DNA of 64,000 nucleotides from Rhizobium rosettiformans W3 (GTDB lineage Bacteria > Pseudomonadota > Alphaproteobacteria > Rhizobiales > Rhizobiaceae), in contig NZ_STGU01000001.1 in assembly GCF_004912135.1 (NCBI RefSeq), forward strand, positions 496,001-560,000. The letters are read 5' to 3'. The notes beneath the pieces are model-generated. The model saw only the letters and a program-made list of their open reading frames with translations, was not told where the DNA came from and did no database searches. Below are positions 38,393 to 47,262 of this stretch, piece by piece; position 1 is the stretch's first letter; the number at the start of each line of letters is the position of its first letter. A program made the position numbers and the translations under genes.

Positions 38393-39394
38393 ATGATACC
38401 GTTTTCCATTCTCGACCTTTCTCCAATTGCCGAGGGACACTCCGTGCGCGAGGCGCTGGACGCGTCGCGCAGCCTTGCGCAGGCCGCCGAGAAGAATGGC
38501 TATCGCCGGTTCTGGTTGGCCGAGCATCACGGTATGCCCGGCATTGCCAGCGCCGCAACCTCGCTCGTCATTTCACATGTCGCAGCCGGGACGGAGGGCA
38601 TCCGTGTGGGATCCGGCGGCATCATGCTGCCCAACCACTCGCCGCTCGTGATCGCCGAGCAGTTCGGGACGCTGGAGGCGCTTTATCCCGGGCGCATCGA
38701 ACTTGGTCTTGGCCGCGCGCCAGGGACCGACATGCGGACCGCTCGTGCCCTTAGGCGTAATATGGAAGCGGGCGCTGAAAGCTTCCCTCACGACATCCTC
38801 GAACTGCAGCGGCTGATGGGCGAGCCGGACGAGGAGGGCGGCCTGATTGCCGTACCTGGCATGAACAGTCATGTGCCGATCTGGCTTCTGGGTTCCAGCC
38901 TCTATAGCGCTCACCTCGCGGCTGCGCTTGGTCTGCCTTATGCCTTCGCTTCGCATTTCGCGCCCGATCAGCTTCTCGATGCTGTAGCCATCTATCGCGA
39001 GCGCTTCCAGCCGTCGGCGGCGCTACAGAAGCCCTATGTCATGGTGGGCACGATGGCGGCGATTGCCGACACAGATCGGGAGGCCGAGCATCTCTTCACG
39101 TCGGCGCAGCAGCAGTTCGTCAATCTGCGGCGCAATATCCGCCGACAGTTCCCGAGACCGGTCGAGACGATGGACGGCTTCTGGACGGAAATGGAGCGTA
39201 TCGGTGTCGAGCACACACTGCGCTACGCGATCGTCGGATCGCCGGAGACCGCAGCCGACAAGCTGTCCCGCTTCATCGCCGAGGTGCGGCCCGATGAGAT
39301 CATCGTATCGACACCGGTGCATGATCTAGAGGCCCGCATCCGGTCTGTCGAGCTCTTTGCCGGCTTGCGAGAAGGCGTCAGGGAGGCGGTCTGA
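38393..39394 (+). CDS. LLM-class flavin-dependent oxidoreductase
   Basis: 333 residues from an ATG with AGGA nine bases upstream. It is a bacterial-luciferase-like TIM barrel, close in pattern to the YhbW group: [12 protein letters not shown] at the N-terminus, [41 protein letters not shown] (in two parts) and [14 protein letters not shown]. These enzymes use reduced flavin and oxygen or F420; substrate unknown. It is monocistronic and divergent from ruvC. Confidence 0.9.
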   Translation: MIPFSILDLSPIAEGHSVREALDASRSLAQAAEKNGYRRFWLAEHHGMPGIASAATSLVISHVAAGTEGIRVGSGGIMLPNHSPLVIAEQFGTLEALYPGRIELGLGRAPGTDMRTARALRRNMEAGAESFPHDILELQRLMGEPDEEGGLIAVPGMNSHVPIWLLGSSLYSAHLAAALGLPYAFASHFAPDQLLDAVAIYRERFQPSAALQKPYVMVGTMAAIADTDREAEHLFTSAQQQFVNLRRNIRRQFPRPVETMDGFWTEMERIGVEHTLRYAIVGSPETAADKLSRFIAEVRPDEIIVSTPVHDLEARIRSVELFAGLREGVREAV

Positions 39395-39550
39395 GGCCCC
39401 CTCATATTACGGGGTTTCGCCGGAATTTTTTACGAGCGCTTAAGAGCTGAGGGTGATTGTTTCCGCATAATTGGGGAATCCGTCGTGATTTGCGATGGAT
39501 CGATAATGTGACGGAGGCCGGGCTCTGCCGGGTCATCCGGGGGAACAGTC

Positions 39551-41830
39551 ATGACAGCTCGCATCCATTCGCTTTCTTTCAAGGTCATCGCCGTCTTCTT
39601 GGTACTGACCTTCGTCACCGTGGCGCTTCTCAACGTCTTTGCCTATCGCAGTTCGAACCAGCTGTTCGGCGAGCAGACCGAGAAGGCCATGGCCAGCACG
39701 CTGATCTTCCGCGGCGACCTTCTGACCGAGAAACTGCAGGCTTTGGAGAACCAGGCGGCCTCGATCGCCAAGATCGAAACGCTGCAGCAGTCGCTGACCG
39801 GCCTGAAAAGCGGCTGGAATACGATCACGAAAAGCACCGGTGACGCCAAAGCGGAATTGCAGCGGATTTTCGTCACCGAAAACCCCAATCCGGCTGGTGA
39901 ACGCGAGAAGCTGATCAAGCCTGAAGGGCCGAGCGGCTTTTATTACTCCACGCATGAGACGACGCAGACCCAGGTCGCGGCCTATCTTGCCGGGACCAGT
40001 TTCAGCGACATGCTGATTGCCGATCAGAACGGCAACGTCATCTATTCCTACAAGAAGGGCCCTGCCTTCGGCGAAAATATCACCGGAGGCACTCTGGCAG
40101 AGACAGGGCTCGGCCGCGTCTACCAGAAATCCGCCGAGGCGGCCGCAAACTCCGTCGATGATGTCGTCGGCGTGAACTTCTCCGGCCTTTCCGTGGGGGC
40201 GGATGCCAACGCGCCGGACATCTATTTTGCCGTCCCGCTGGTCAAGCTCGGGGGCTTCAAGGGCAGCCTGATGTTCCAGGTGAAGGCGGAGGTCTTCGTC
40301 AACCTTCTGTCCAAGGGCATTGTCGCCGGCAGCAGCCAGCAGGCCGCCATTCTCTCTGGCGAAGGAACCGGCATCGCGCTCGACGCTTCCGGAAAGCTCA
40401 CCGATATCCGTGCCGATTTCGCAGCCTCGGGTGACGGTGTTGCCGTACAGCCGGGTGAGAGGGTCGAGGGGCCGGCGCTCATTTATGGTCGACAGATCGG
40501 CTTCGGTGACCAGACATTCATTGTCACCGAGAGCCTCACGCAAGCGGAATTGGCCCAGGGTTCGGTTCGCATCGCCACCATTCTCTTCATGGCCGGTCTC
40601 GTTGCACTCTGCGTGCTTGCTGCTGCCACCTGGGCCTTTACGCGCCGGCTCTTTGCACCGCTCGAGCGCCTTGTCGCCTTCACGGGAGCCGTGGCCGACG
40701 GCAAGATCGATCAGTCTGTCGAAAACCAGGAGCGTCGCGACGAGATCGGCAGCATGGCTCGCGCGCTCGAGCGCTTCCGTCAGGCGCTCATCGAGCAGCA
40801 GAGACTATCGGTCGAGCGCCGGGAGGAACGCGCCCGTGCGGAAGACGAGCGCCGGCAGAGGATGGAAGAGCGGGATCAGGAGGCACGGACCCTGCAGGAG
40901 GTCGTCGAGACGCTCGATCTGGGGCTCGACAGGCTTGCCGCCGGGGATCTGGCGTTCCGGATCGAGCAGCGTTTCCCCGCCGATCTGGAGGGGCTGCGTT
41001 CGAACTTCAACAAGGCAATCGAGACGCTGAGTGCCACCCTTGGCGGCATCGGCGGGAATTCCGTTGCGGTGCGCGAAGGGTCCGAGGAGATGCGGGCCGG
41101 GGCAGATCAGCTTGCGGAGCGGACCGAGCGTCAGGCTGCGGCGATCTCCCAGGCGGCAACGGCGATCCAGGAGATTACCAGTGCTGTGAAGACGCAGATC
41201 GCGCGCGCCGAAGAAGCCGAGCGCATTGCACGCGCGGCCAAAGACGACACTGCCATGTCAGGCCATATCATGCGCGACACGATCGCTGCCATGGAGGCGA
41301 TCCAGGGCTCGTCGCAGGAGATCAACAAGATCGTTTCCGTCATCGATGAGATCGCCTTCCAGACCAATCTGCTCGCGCTGAATGCCGGTGTCGAAGCGGC
41401 CCGGGCAGGCGAAAGTGGCAAGGGTTTTGCAGTGGTTGCGCAAGAGGTTCGGGAGCTTGCACAGCGCTCCTCGAATGCGGCGAAGGAGATCGCCAATCTG
41501 CTGTCCAAGTCGCGCGGCGAAGTGGATCACGGCGTCAAGCTCGTTGAAAAAGCAGGGCATGCGCTTGATGGTATCGGCTCGCATGTGTTGTCGATCAACA
41601 GCCATATCGGCGAGATCATGGAGTCGACACGCGAGGAGGCGCAGACCCTCGTTGACATCAATACTTCGGTGAACCAGCTCGACGCGATGACACAGCAGAA
41701 TGCGGCGATGGTCGAGGAAACGACCGCGGCCATTCACCGGCTTGCCGGAGAGGCGGCCGAGATGGATCAGCGGCTGGGGCTGTTCAATCTGGGCAGCGAG
41801 CGAGGCCAGGCCGACCAGCGGGCCGCCTGA
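39551..41830 (+). CDS. Methyl-accepting chemotaxis protein
   Basis: 759 residues. A membrane helix at about 10-30, a large periplasmic sensor of about 290 residues (probably a Cache-type fold), a second helix near 325-345, one HAMP domain next to it and a second HAMP-like segment after a charged helical linker (around 450-505), then the signalling hairpin [37 protein letters not shown]. No C-terminal aromatic pentapeptide is present, unlike the other chemoreceptor in this window. Ligand unknown. The 156-bp gap upstream holds its promoter. Confidence 0.92.
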   Translation: MTARIHSLSFKVIAVFLVLTFVTVALLNVFAYRSSNQLFGEQTEKAMASTLIFRGDLLTEKLQALENQAASIAKIETLQQSLTGLKSGWNTITKSTGDAKAELQRIFVTENPNPAGEREKLIKPEGPSGFYYSTHETTQTQVAAYLAGTSFSDMLIADQNGNVIYSYKKGPAFGENITGGTLAETGLGRVYQKSAEAAANSVDDVVGVNFSGLSVGADANAPDIYFAVPLVKLGGFKGSLMFQVKAEVFVNLLSKGIVAGSSQQAAILSGEGTGIALDASGKLTDIRADFAASGDGVAVQPGERVEGPALIYGRQIGFGDQTFIVTESLTQAELAQGSVRIATILFMAGLVALCVLAAATWAFTRRLFAPLERLVAFTGAVADGKIDQSVENQERRDEIGSMARALERFRQALIEQQRLSVERREERARAEDERRQRMEERDQEARTLQEVVETLDLGLDRLAAGDLAFRIEQRFPADLEGLRSNFNKAIETLSATLGGIGGNSVAVREGSEEMRAGADQLAERTERQAAAISQAATAIQEITSAVKTQIARAEEAERIARAAKDDTAMSGHIMRDTIAAMEAIQGSSQEINKIVSVIDEIAFQTNLLALNAGVEAARAGESGKGFAVVAQEVRELAQRSSNAAKEIANLLSKSRGEVDHGVKLVEKAGHALDGIGSHVLSINSHIGEIMESTREEAQTLVDINTSVNQLDAMTQQNAAMVEETTAAIHRLAGEAAEMDQRLGLFNLGSERGQADQRAA

Positions 41831-41860
41831 GGCGGAAACACGCATTCGGTTTGATATAGA

Positions 41861-41896
41861 GGGCGCGGTTCCTTTGGAGCCGCGCCCTTTCCTTTT
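41861..41896 (+). terminator. Rho-independent terminator after chemoreceptor gene
   Basis: GGGCGCGG (41861-41868) pairs with CCGCGCCC (41880-41887), followed by a T-rich tract. Confidence 0.85.
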
Positions 41897-42061
41897 GATC
41901 TCCAGGAGATGCAAGTATCAAGGTAAGCAAATGGATAAAGGTTAGAGTTAAGAACTGTAGTTAATCCCAACTTAACCTTTCCGCTCCATTATCTGTGCCA
42001 ATTCAGGATGTCGGGCGTGGACACCCTGACGCCACAACGCTGGGACTTGGAGTATCCTGTC

Positions 42062-42901
42062 ATGACGAAAACCATTCTTGCCGCGGCGACGCTTGCCCTG
42101 CTTGCCAGCTCGGCCGCCTATGCTGCAGATGTTTATCAGCCCGAACCGCAGCCCGTTTATGTCGACGCTCCGGAAGTCGCCGTGGCGGAAGCCTCCGGCT
42201 GGTACCTGCGCGGCGATCTTGGCTACAGCTTCAACAAGATGCGCGGTGCCAAGTTCTTCCAAGGCGGTAACAGTGGTGATGAGGCTAATTTCACCACTGC
42301 CTCGATCAAGGACAGCTTCTGGGTCGGCGGCGGTGTCGGCTATCAGGTCAACAACTACCTGCGCACCGATTTGACGTTCGACTATATGTTCAAGTCTGAC
42401 TTTAAGGGTTCCACTACGGGGGAATGCGGTTTCGCGGTAACGCCATGCACCTCAAGTGATCTGGCTGCCATGAAGGCGTATACACTTATGGCGAATGCTT
42501 ATGTCGACCTTGGAACCTACGCCTACTTCACGCCCTACATTGGTGGCGGTATTGGTGGCTCCTACGTTAAGTGGGACAAGCTTCGCAACACGTCTTGCGC
42601 GGACGATGGTTCTGGTTGCGATCCCACAATCGAACATGGCGGCAAGGGCAGCTGGCGCTTCGCCTACCAGCTGATGGCTGGTGCCTCGATCGACGTGACC
42701 TGCAACGTCAAGGCCGATCTCGGCTACCGCTTCCGCCACACCATGGGCGGCGACATGTTCGGCTATGCCTCGAACGGCGGCCCGGGCTATGACAAGGGCT
42801 TCTACAGCCACAGCGTTCACGCTGGTGCGCGTTATGTCTTCGGTGGTTGCGAAACCCCCGTTGCCTATGAGCCGCCGCCGGAACTGCCGGTCTACAAGTA
42901 A
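42062..42901 (+). CDS. Outer-membrane beta-barrel protein (Omp25/RopB-like)
   Basis: 279 residues from an ATG with GGAGTATC upstream and a clear signal peptide (TILAAATLALLASSAAYAA). After a Pro-rich mature N-terminus, alternating aromatic strands (GWYLRGDLGYSF, VGGGVGYQVNNYLRTDLTFDY, YFTPYIGGGIGGSYVKW, HSVHAGARYVFGG) predict an eight-stranded barrel of the OmpA-like porin superfamily common in Rhizobiales. The extreme C-terminus is a Pro-rich tail (EPPPELPVYK) rather than a terminal Phe. Two cysteine pairs lie in predicted loops. Probably a structural surface protein; specific function unknown. Confidence 0.88.
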   Translation: MTKTILAAATLALLASSAAYAADVYQPEPQPVYVDAPEVAVAEASGWYLRGDLGYSFNKMRGAKFFQGGNSGDEANFTTASIKDSFWVGGGVGYQVNNYLRTDLTFDYMFKSDFKGSTTGECGFAVTPCTSSDLAAMKAYTLMANAYVDLGTYAYFTPYIGGGIGGSYVKWDKLRNTSCADDGSGCDPTIEHGGKGSWRFAYQLMAGASIDVTCNVKADLGYRFRHTMGGDMFGYASNGGPGYDKGFYSHSVHAGARYVFGGCETPVAYEPPPELPVYK

Positions 42902-42932
42902 TTCGCCATCGAAGATCTCGGTGACGCATGCC

Positions 42933-42960
42933 GAAAGGGCCCCCTGGGGCCCTTTCTTGC
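42933..42960. terminator. Terminator between omp and zntB genes
   Basis: GAAAGGGCCCC/GGGCCCTTTC hairpin between two convergent genes. It could serve both strands, but T tracts are short. Confidence 0.7.
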
Positions 42961-42967
42961 GTCATGC

Positions 42968-43960
42968 CTACAGGATGCCTGTTCGCCGCAGGATCCACCA
43001 TGACAGGATCACGGATATCAGAATGAAGCCAAAGGCATAGGCCGTGCCGTGCAGTCCTTCGGCGAACGGGAGGGCGGTGGTGTTCATGCCGAAAAAGCCT
43101 GTCACAAGCGATGGCGGCAGCAACAGGGCGGTCATCAGCGACAGGATGTAGAGGTGCCGGTTCGTCTCGGCACTCTGTTTGCTGTCCAATTCCTCATGCA
43201 ACAGGCGTGCCCGGTCGGCGAGCGCGTAGACATCCTGGTCGACCGCTTCGAGACGCGCTGCGAGTCTCGCCAAACTGTCCTCCATATCTTCAGATAGATC
43301 CTCGTCGTCGGCCGCCGCCGCGCGGCGCATGACAAGCAGCATTGTGCGGAGGTGCCGATGCAGCCTCACAATCAAACGACGGACGGGTGTGAGCCGTCGC
43401 CGCTCGTCACGCAATTCGCTGCCATAGACCTGATCCTCGATCTGGTTGAGTTCTTCCGTCAACTCCAGCACCACGGCGATGAGCCCCCGTTGAAACTCGG
43501 CCACCAGGAGTTCGAAGACCTGCAAGGGCGAGCCATATCGGGTGGCGTTCTTGTCGACGGCCGCCCGCACCTTGTCGACGGACCGGATCGGCTGGAGCCT
43601 GGTGGTGATGATGAACCGCTCAGAGAGCGCGAAATGCAGCCAGCCGATGTCGCGGGTGGTCGAGTCGAATTCGCGCTGGAAGTCGATCAGCGTGCCGAAG
43701 AGCAGGCCCTCATCAACCGAAAGCGCTGCATGGGTGTCATGCGTCGTGAGCGCCGCGATTGCCGGTGGCGTCAGCCCGTCGAACTGTTCGAGAAAGGCAC
43801 CGACGCGTCCATCCGCCAGGTTGAGGTGAAGCCAGATGAAGCCATCGCCGGGCTCAGCTTCTGCAAGCGAACATTCCGCGGGCAGTCGTTCGCTCCTCTC
43901 GCCGGGCCTGATCCGATAGGCCCAGACGAGACCTGGAATGGTGCTGCTCAGGGGAAACAT
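42968..43960 (-). CDS. zntB: CorA/ZntB-family metal transporter
   Basis: 330 residues from the ATG at 43960 with GGAG upstream; the frame continues upstream without conserved sequence. A large cytoplasmic domain with long helices is followed by two C-terminal membrane helices (about 270-290 and 303-323) joined by the signature GMNTTALPF. The N-terminal FIWLHLNLAD resembles the ZntB branch, which moves Zn2+ with protons as a pentamer. Metal specificity is inferred. It is convergent with the omp gene and divergent from serC. Confidence 0.88.
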   Translation of the reverse strand: MFPLSSTIPGLVWAYRIRPGERSERLPAECSLAEAEPGDGFIWLHLNLADGRVGAFLEQFDGLTPPAIAALTTHDTHAALSVDEGLLFGTLIDFQREFDSTTRDIGWLHFALSERFIITTRLQPIRSVDKVRAAVDKNATRYGSPLQVFELLVAEFQRGLIAVVLELTEELNQIEDQVYGSELRDERRRLTPVRRLIVRLHRHLRTMLLVMRRAAAADDEDLSEDMEDSLARLAARLEAVDQDVYALADRARLLHEELDSKQSAETNRHLYILSLMTALLLPPSLVTGFFGMNTTALPFAEGLHGTAYAFGFILISVILSWWILRRTGIL

Positions 43961-44112
43961 CGAAGAAGGACTCCATGGCGGCTGCGGAATCTGGCCGTTC
44001 GTCTGGCTGATGCGCCAGCTGTGTGAAGGATTGATGACAGCTGCAGATGGTGAGGACCTCGATGTCTGGCGCGGACGGAACAAAAATTTTGCTGCCCGCG
44101 ACGCAGGTCCGC

Positions 44113-44190
44113 TTGACTGAATGAGGCGACAGGAGTAGTTCCGATGGCGGGACACCTCTCCCCAACGAGAGGCTAATTACCTGGAAGGGT
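44113..44190 (+). promoter_or_regulatory. serC leader: promoter and serC-motif-like stem-loop
   Basis: TTGACT at 44113-44118 could be a -35 element. The expected transcript then begins near a GGCGGGACA stretch followed by a perfect CCTCTC/GAGAGG stem (44155-44160 with 44167-44172), about 25 bp before the serC ATG. This resembles the serC RNA motif described upstream of serC in alphaproteobacteria, a presumed regulator of serine synthesis genes. Recognition is by memory and position, not by a covariance search. Confidence 0.6.
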
Positions 44191-44196
44191 ATCTAT

Positions 44197-45375
44197 ATGG
44201 CTGATATCGTCGCCCCCGCCGCGCGTCCGGCGAATGCTCACTTTTCTTCTGGCCCCTGCTCGAAACGCCCCGGTTGGTCGCTCGATGCGCTTTCCGATGC
44301 CCCGCTCGGTCGTTCGCACCGCGCCAAGGTTGGCAAGGAAAAGCTGAAGCTGGCCATCGACCTTACCCGCGAAATTCTGAACGTTCCCGCTGACTATCGC
44401 ATCGGCATCGTTCCGGCCTCGGATACGGGCGCTGTCGAAATGGCCATGTGGTCGCTGCTCGGCGAGCGTGGCGTGGACATGCTCTCCTGGGAAAGCTTCG
44501 GCGCCGGCTGGGTCACCGATGTGGTGAAGCAGCTGAAGCTTGCCGATGTTCGCAAGTTCAATGCCGACTACGGCCTTCTTCCGGACCTGGCGCAGGTCGA
44601 TTTCGACCGTGACGTCGTCTTCACCTGGAACGGCACCACCTCTGGCGTCCGCGTTCCGAACGCCGATTTCATTCCTGATGATCGCAAGGGTCTCACCATC
44701 TGTGACGCAACGTCTGCCGCCTTCGCGCAGGACCTCGACTTCTCCAAGCTCGATGTCACCACCTTCTCCTGGCAGAAGGTTCTGGGCGGCGAAGGCGGTC
44801 ATGGCGTGATCATCCTCAGCCCCCGCGCCGTCGAGCGCCTGACGACCTATGTGCCGGCCTGGCCGCTGCCGAAGATCTTCCGCATGACCTCGGGTGGCAA
44901 GTTGATCGAAGGCATCTTCGTCGGTGAGACGATCAACACGCCGTCGATGCTCTGCGTCGAGGACTATATCGATGCCTTGAAGTGGGCGAAGTCGATCGGC
45001 GGCCTGGAAGCCTTGATCGCGCGTGCCGATGCCAATGCCAAGGTGATCTTCGACTTCATCGAGAAGAACGACTGGATCGCCAATCTCGCAGTTGACGATG
45101 CGACGCGCTCCAACACCTCGGTCTGCGTCAAGATTGTCGACCCTGAGGTGACGGCACTCGATGCCGATGCCCAGGCGGCGTTCGCCAAGGGCATTGCCAG
45201 CCTTCTCGAGAAGCAGGGTGTCGCCTATGACATCGGCGCTTACCGCGATGCGCCGGCCGGTCTTCGCATCTGGGCTGGCGCCACGATCGAGACCGCCGAT
45301 ATGGAAGCTCTGATGCCGTGGCTGTCTTTCGCTTACGAGACGCAGAAGGCGTCTCTGGCCAAGGCTGCCGCCTGA
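44197..45375 (+). CDS. serC: Phosphoserine aminotransferase
   Basis: 392 residues. It converts 3-phosphohydroxypyruvate and glutamate to phosphoserine, and can also serve pyridoxal phosphate synthesis. The PLP lysine is Lys194 in [12 protein letters not shown], and the N-terminal [12 protein letters not shown] is the signature of the alphaproteobacterial-type enzyme. It is the first gene of a serC-serA operon, with 88 bp containing a hairpin between the two. Confidence 0.96.
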   Translation: MADIVAPAARPANAHFSSGPCSKRPGWSLDALSDAPLGRSHRAKVGKEKLKLAIDLTREILNVPADYRIGIVPASDTGAVEMAMWSLLGERGVDMLSWESFGAGWVTDVVKQLKLADVRKFNADYGLLPDLAQVDFDRDVVFTWNGTTSGVRVPNADFIPDDRKGLTICDATSAAFAQDLDFSKLDVTTFSWQKVLGGEGGHGVIILSPRAVERLTTYVPAWPLPKIFRMTSGGKLIEGIFVGETINTPSMLCVEDYIDALKWAKSIGGLEALIARADANAKVIFDFIEKNDWIANLAVDDATRSNTSVCVKIVDPEVTALDADAQAAFAKGIASLLEKQGVAYDIGAYRDAPAGLRIWAGATIETADMEALMPWLSFAYETQKASLAKAAA

Positions 45376-45389
45376 TCCTTGGTTAATTT

Positions 45390-45412
45390 GGCTCCGCCTG
45401 ACCGGCGGAGCC
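45390..45412 (+). other. Intercistronic hairpin serC-serA
   Basis: Perfect 9-bp GGCTCCGCC/GGCGGAGCC arms with a 5-nt loop and no T run. It may protect the serC message or partly reduce serA transcription. Confidence 0.5.
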
Positions 45413-45463
45413 CCGCAATTCTCATCATTTCATTCAAACGAACTCTCTCAAGGAGGCCTCGTC

Positions 45464-47059
45464 ATGGCACCTCGCGTTCTCGTATCCGACGAACTCTCGG
45501 AAACCGCCGTTCAGATCTTCCGTGATCGCGGCGTTAAAGTGGACTTCCAGCCGAAGCTCGGCAAGGACAAGGAAAAGCTCGCCGAAATCATCGGCAACTA
45601 CGATGGTCTCGCCATCCGCTCGGCCACCAAGGCGACGGAAAAGCTGATCGCCGCTGCGACCAACCTCAAGGTCATCGGCCGCGCCGGCATCGGTGTCGAC
45701 AATGTCGACATTCCCGCCGCTTCCAAGCGCGGTATCATCGTGATGAACACGCCTTTCGGCAACTCGATCACGACCGCCGAACATGCCATAGCCCTAATGT
45801 TTGCCGTTGCCCGCCAGCTGCCGCAGGCCGATGCCTCGACCCAGGCCGGCAAGTGGGAAAAGTCGAAGTTCATGGGTGTTGAAATCACCGGCAAGACGCT
45901 CGGTGTCATCGGCGCGGGCAATATCGGCGGGATCGTCTGCAAGAAGGCTATCGGCCTTGGCATGCATGTCATCGCCTACGACCCCTTCCTCTCGGCCGAA
46001 CGCGCCCAGGAAATGGGTGTCGAGAAGGTCGAGCTGGACGAGCTGCTGCCGCGCGCCGACTTCATCACCCTGCATGTGCCGATGACCGACAAGACCCGCG
46101 GCATTCTCGGCAAGGAAAACATCGCCAAGACGAAGCCCGGCGTACGCATCATCAACTGCGCCCGCGGCGGTCTCGTTGACGAGGCAGCGCTCGCCGAAGC
46201 CATCAAGTCCGGCCATGTCGCCGGTGCCGGCTTCGACGTCTTCGAAGTCGAGCCCGCAACCGAGAGCCCGCTCTTCGGTCTGCCGAACGTCGTCTGCACG
46301 CCGCATCTCGGCGCCTCGACCACGGAAGCCCAGGAAAATGTCGCCCTGCAGGTCGCCGAGCAGATGTCGGACTACCTCATCAAGGGTGCCGTCTCGAACG
46401 CCATCAACATGCCGTCGATCACCGCTGAAGAAGCGCCGATCCTGAAGCCCTTCATCCGTCTTGCCGACGTGCTTGGTTCGTTTGCTGGCCAGATGACCGA
46501 GAACCCGATCAAGGAAATCGAGATCCTCTATGACGGTGTCACCGCCGGCATGAACACCAAGGCGCTGACCTCGGCACTGCTCGCCGGTCTCATCCGCCCG
46601 CTGGTTGCCGACGTCAACATGGTTTCGGCACCGATTATGGTGAAGGAGAAGGGCATCATCGTCTCCGAGGTCAAGCGCGACAAGACCGGTGTCTATGACG
46701 GCTATATCAAGCTTACCGTCACCACCGAGAAGCAGACCCGCTCGGTTGCAGGTACCGTCTTCTCCGACGGCAAGCCGCGCTTCATCCAGATCAAGGGCAT
46801 CAACATGGATGCCGATGTCGGTCCGAACATGATCTACATCTCGAACACCGACGTGCCAGGCATGATCGGCTTCATGGGCTCCACGCTCGGCAATGCCAAG
46901 GTCAACATCGCGAACTTCCAGCTCGGCCGCGACAAGGAAGGTGGCGACGCCATCGCACTGCTCTACGTCGATGGACCGGTCGATCAGGCCGTGCTCGACC
47001 AGTTGACGGCAAACCCGGCCATCAAGCAGGCCAAGCCGCTGGTCTTCAACGTCGATTGA
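45464..47059 (+). CDS. serA: D-3-phosphoglycerate dehydrogenase, long form
   Basis: 531 residues: substrate-binding and NAD-binding domains (Rossmann GVIGAGNIGGIV near 150; GRAGIGVDNVD; the catalytic His in VCTPHLGASTTEAQENVA), then an allosteric-substrate-binding domain (about 320-450) and a C-terminal ACT domain (from about 455, GPNMIYISNTDVPGMIGFMG). It catalyses the first step of serine synthesis. The long type usually has ASB/ACT regulation; whether serine inhibits this one is unknown. A GAGG site precedes the ATG. Confidence 0.97.
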   Translation: MAPRVLVSDELSETAVQIFRDRGVKVDFQPKLGKDKEKLAEIIGNYDGLAIRSATKATEKLIAAATNLKVIGRAGIGVDNVDIPAASKRGIIVMNTPFGNSITTAEHAIALMFAVARQLPQADASTQAGKWEKSKFMGVEITGKTLGVIGAGNIGGIVCKKAIGLGMHVIAYDPFLSAERAQEMGVEKVELDELLPRADFITLHVPMTDKTRGILGKENIAKTKPGVRIINCARGGLVDEAALAEAIKSGHVAGAGFDVFEVEPATESPLFGLPNVVCTPHLGASTTEAQENVALQVAEQMSDYLIKGAVSNAINMPSITAEEAPILKPFIRLADVLGSFAGQMTENPIKEIEILYDGVTAGMNTKALTSALLAGLIRPLVADVNMVSAPIMVKEKGIIVSEVKRDKTGVYDGYIKLTVTTEKQTRSVAGTVFSDGKPRFIQIKGINMDADVGPNMIYISNTDVPGMIGFMGSTLGNAKVNIANFQLGRDKEGGDAIALLYVDGPVDQAVLDQLTANPAIKQAKPLVFNVD

Positions 47060-47083
47060 TCGACGGTCGAATAGGAAATAGAA

Positions 47084-47112
47084 ACGGCGCGGGACCCAAC
47101 CCGCGCCGTTTT
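47084..47112 (+). terminator. Rho-independent terminator after serA
   Basis: Perfect 10-bp ACGGCGCGGG/CCCGCGCCGT stem, 6-nt loop and TTTT. Confidence 0.9.
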
Positions 47113-47160
47113 CGTTTGGGCCATAACCCGATCGGACTGCTTTTATATATGGAAAATAAT

Positions 47161-47232
47161 ATGCGTTGAACTGACGCATGGCGGGTTGTCGCATTGCTTC
47201 TGCGATGCGAGTGTATAGTTGATGTTTATCAT
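47161..47232 (+). promoter_or_regulatory. Repeated ATGCG sites and FNR-like box upstream of cydA
   Basis: Four copies of ATGCG or its complement at 47161, 47175, 47190 and 47205 form two inverted repeats at a regular 14-15 bp pitch. TTGAT-GTTT-ATCAT at 47219-47232 matches an FNR/FixK box except for the last base, but it is only 30 bp before the cydA ATG, where an activator would not normally bind. Regulation by oxygen or redox state is likely for this operon; the regulator is not identified. Confidence 0.4.
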
Positions 47233-47262
47233 CTCCGGGAGGAGAGAAGGAAAGGACATCCG

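Noticed and set aside
47219-47232. FNR/FixK box as activator site for cydA
   Set aside because: It is only 30 bp from the start codon and lacks the final A, so an activating role is unlikely; kept only as a possible repressor site.
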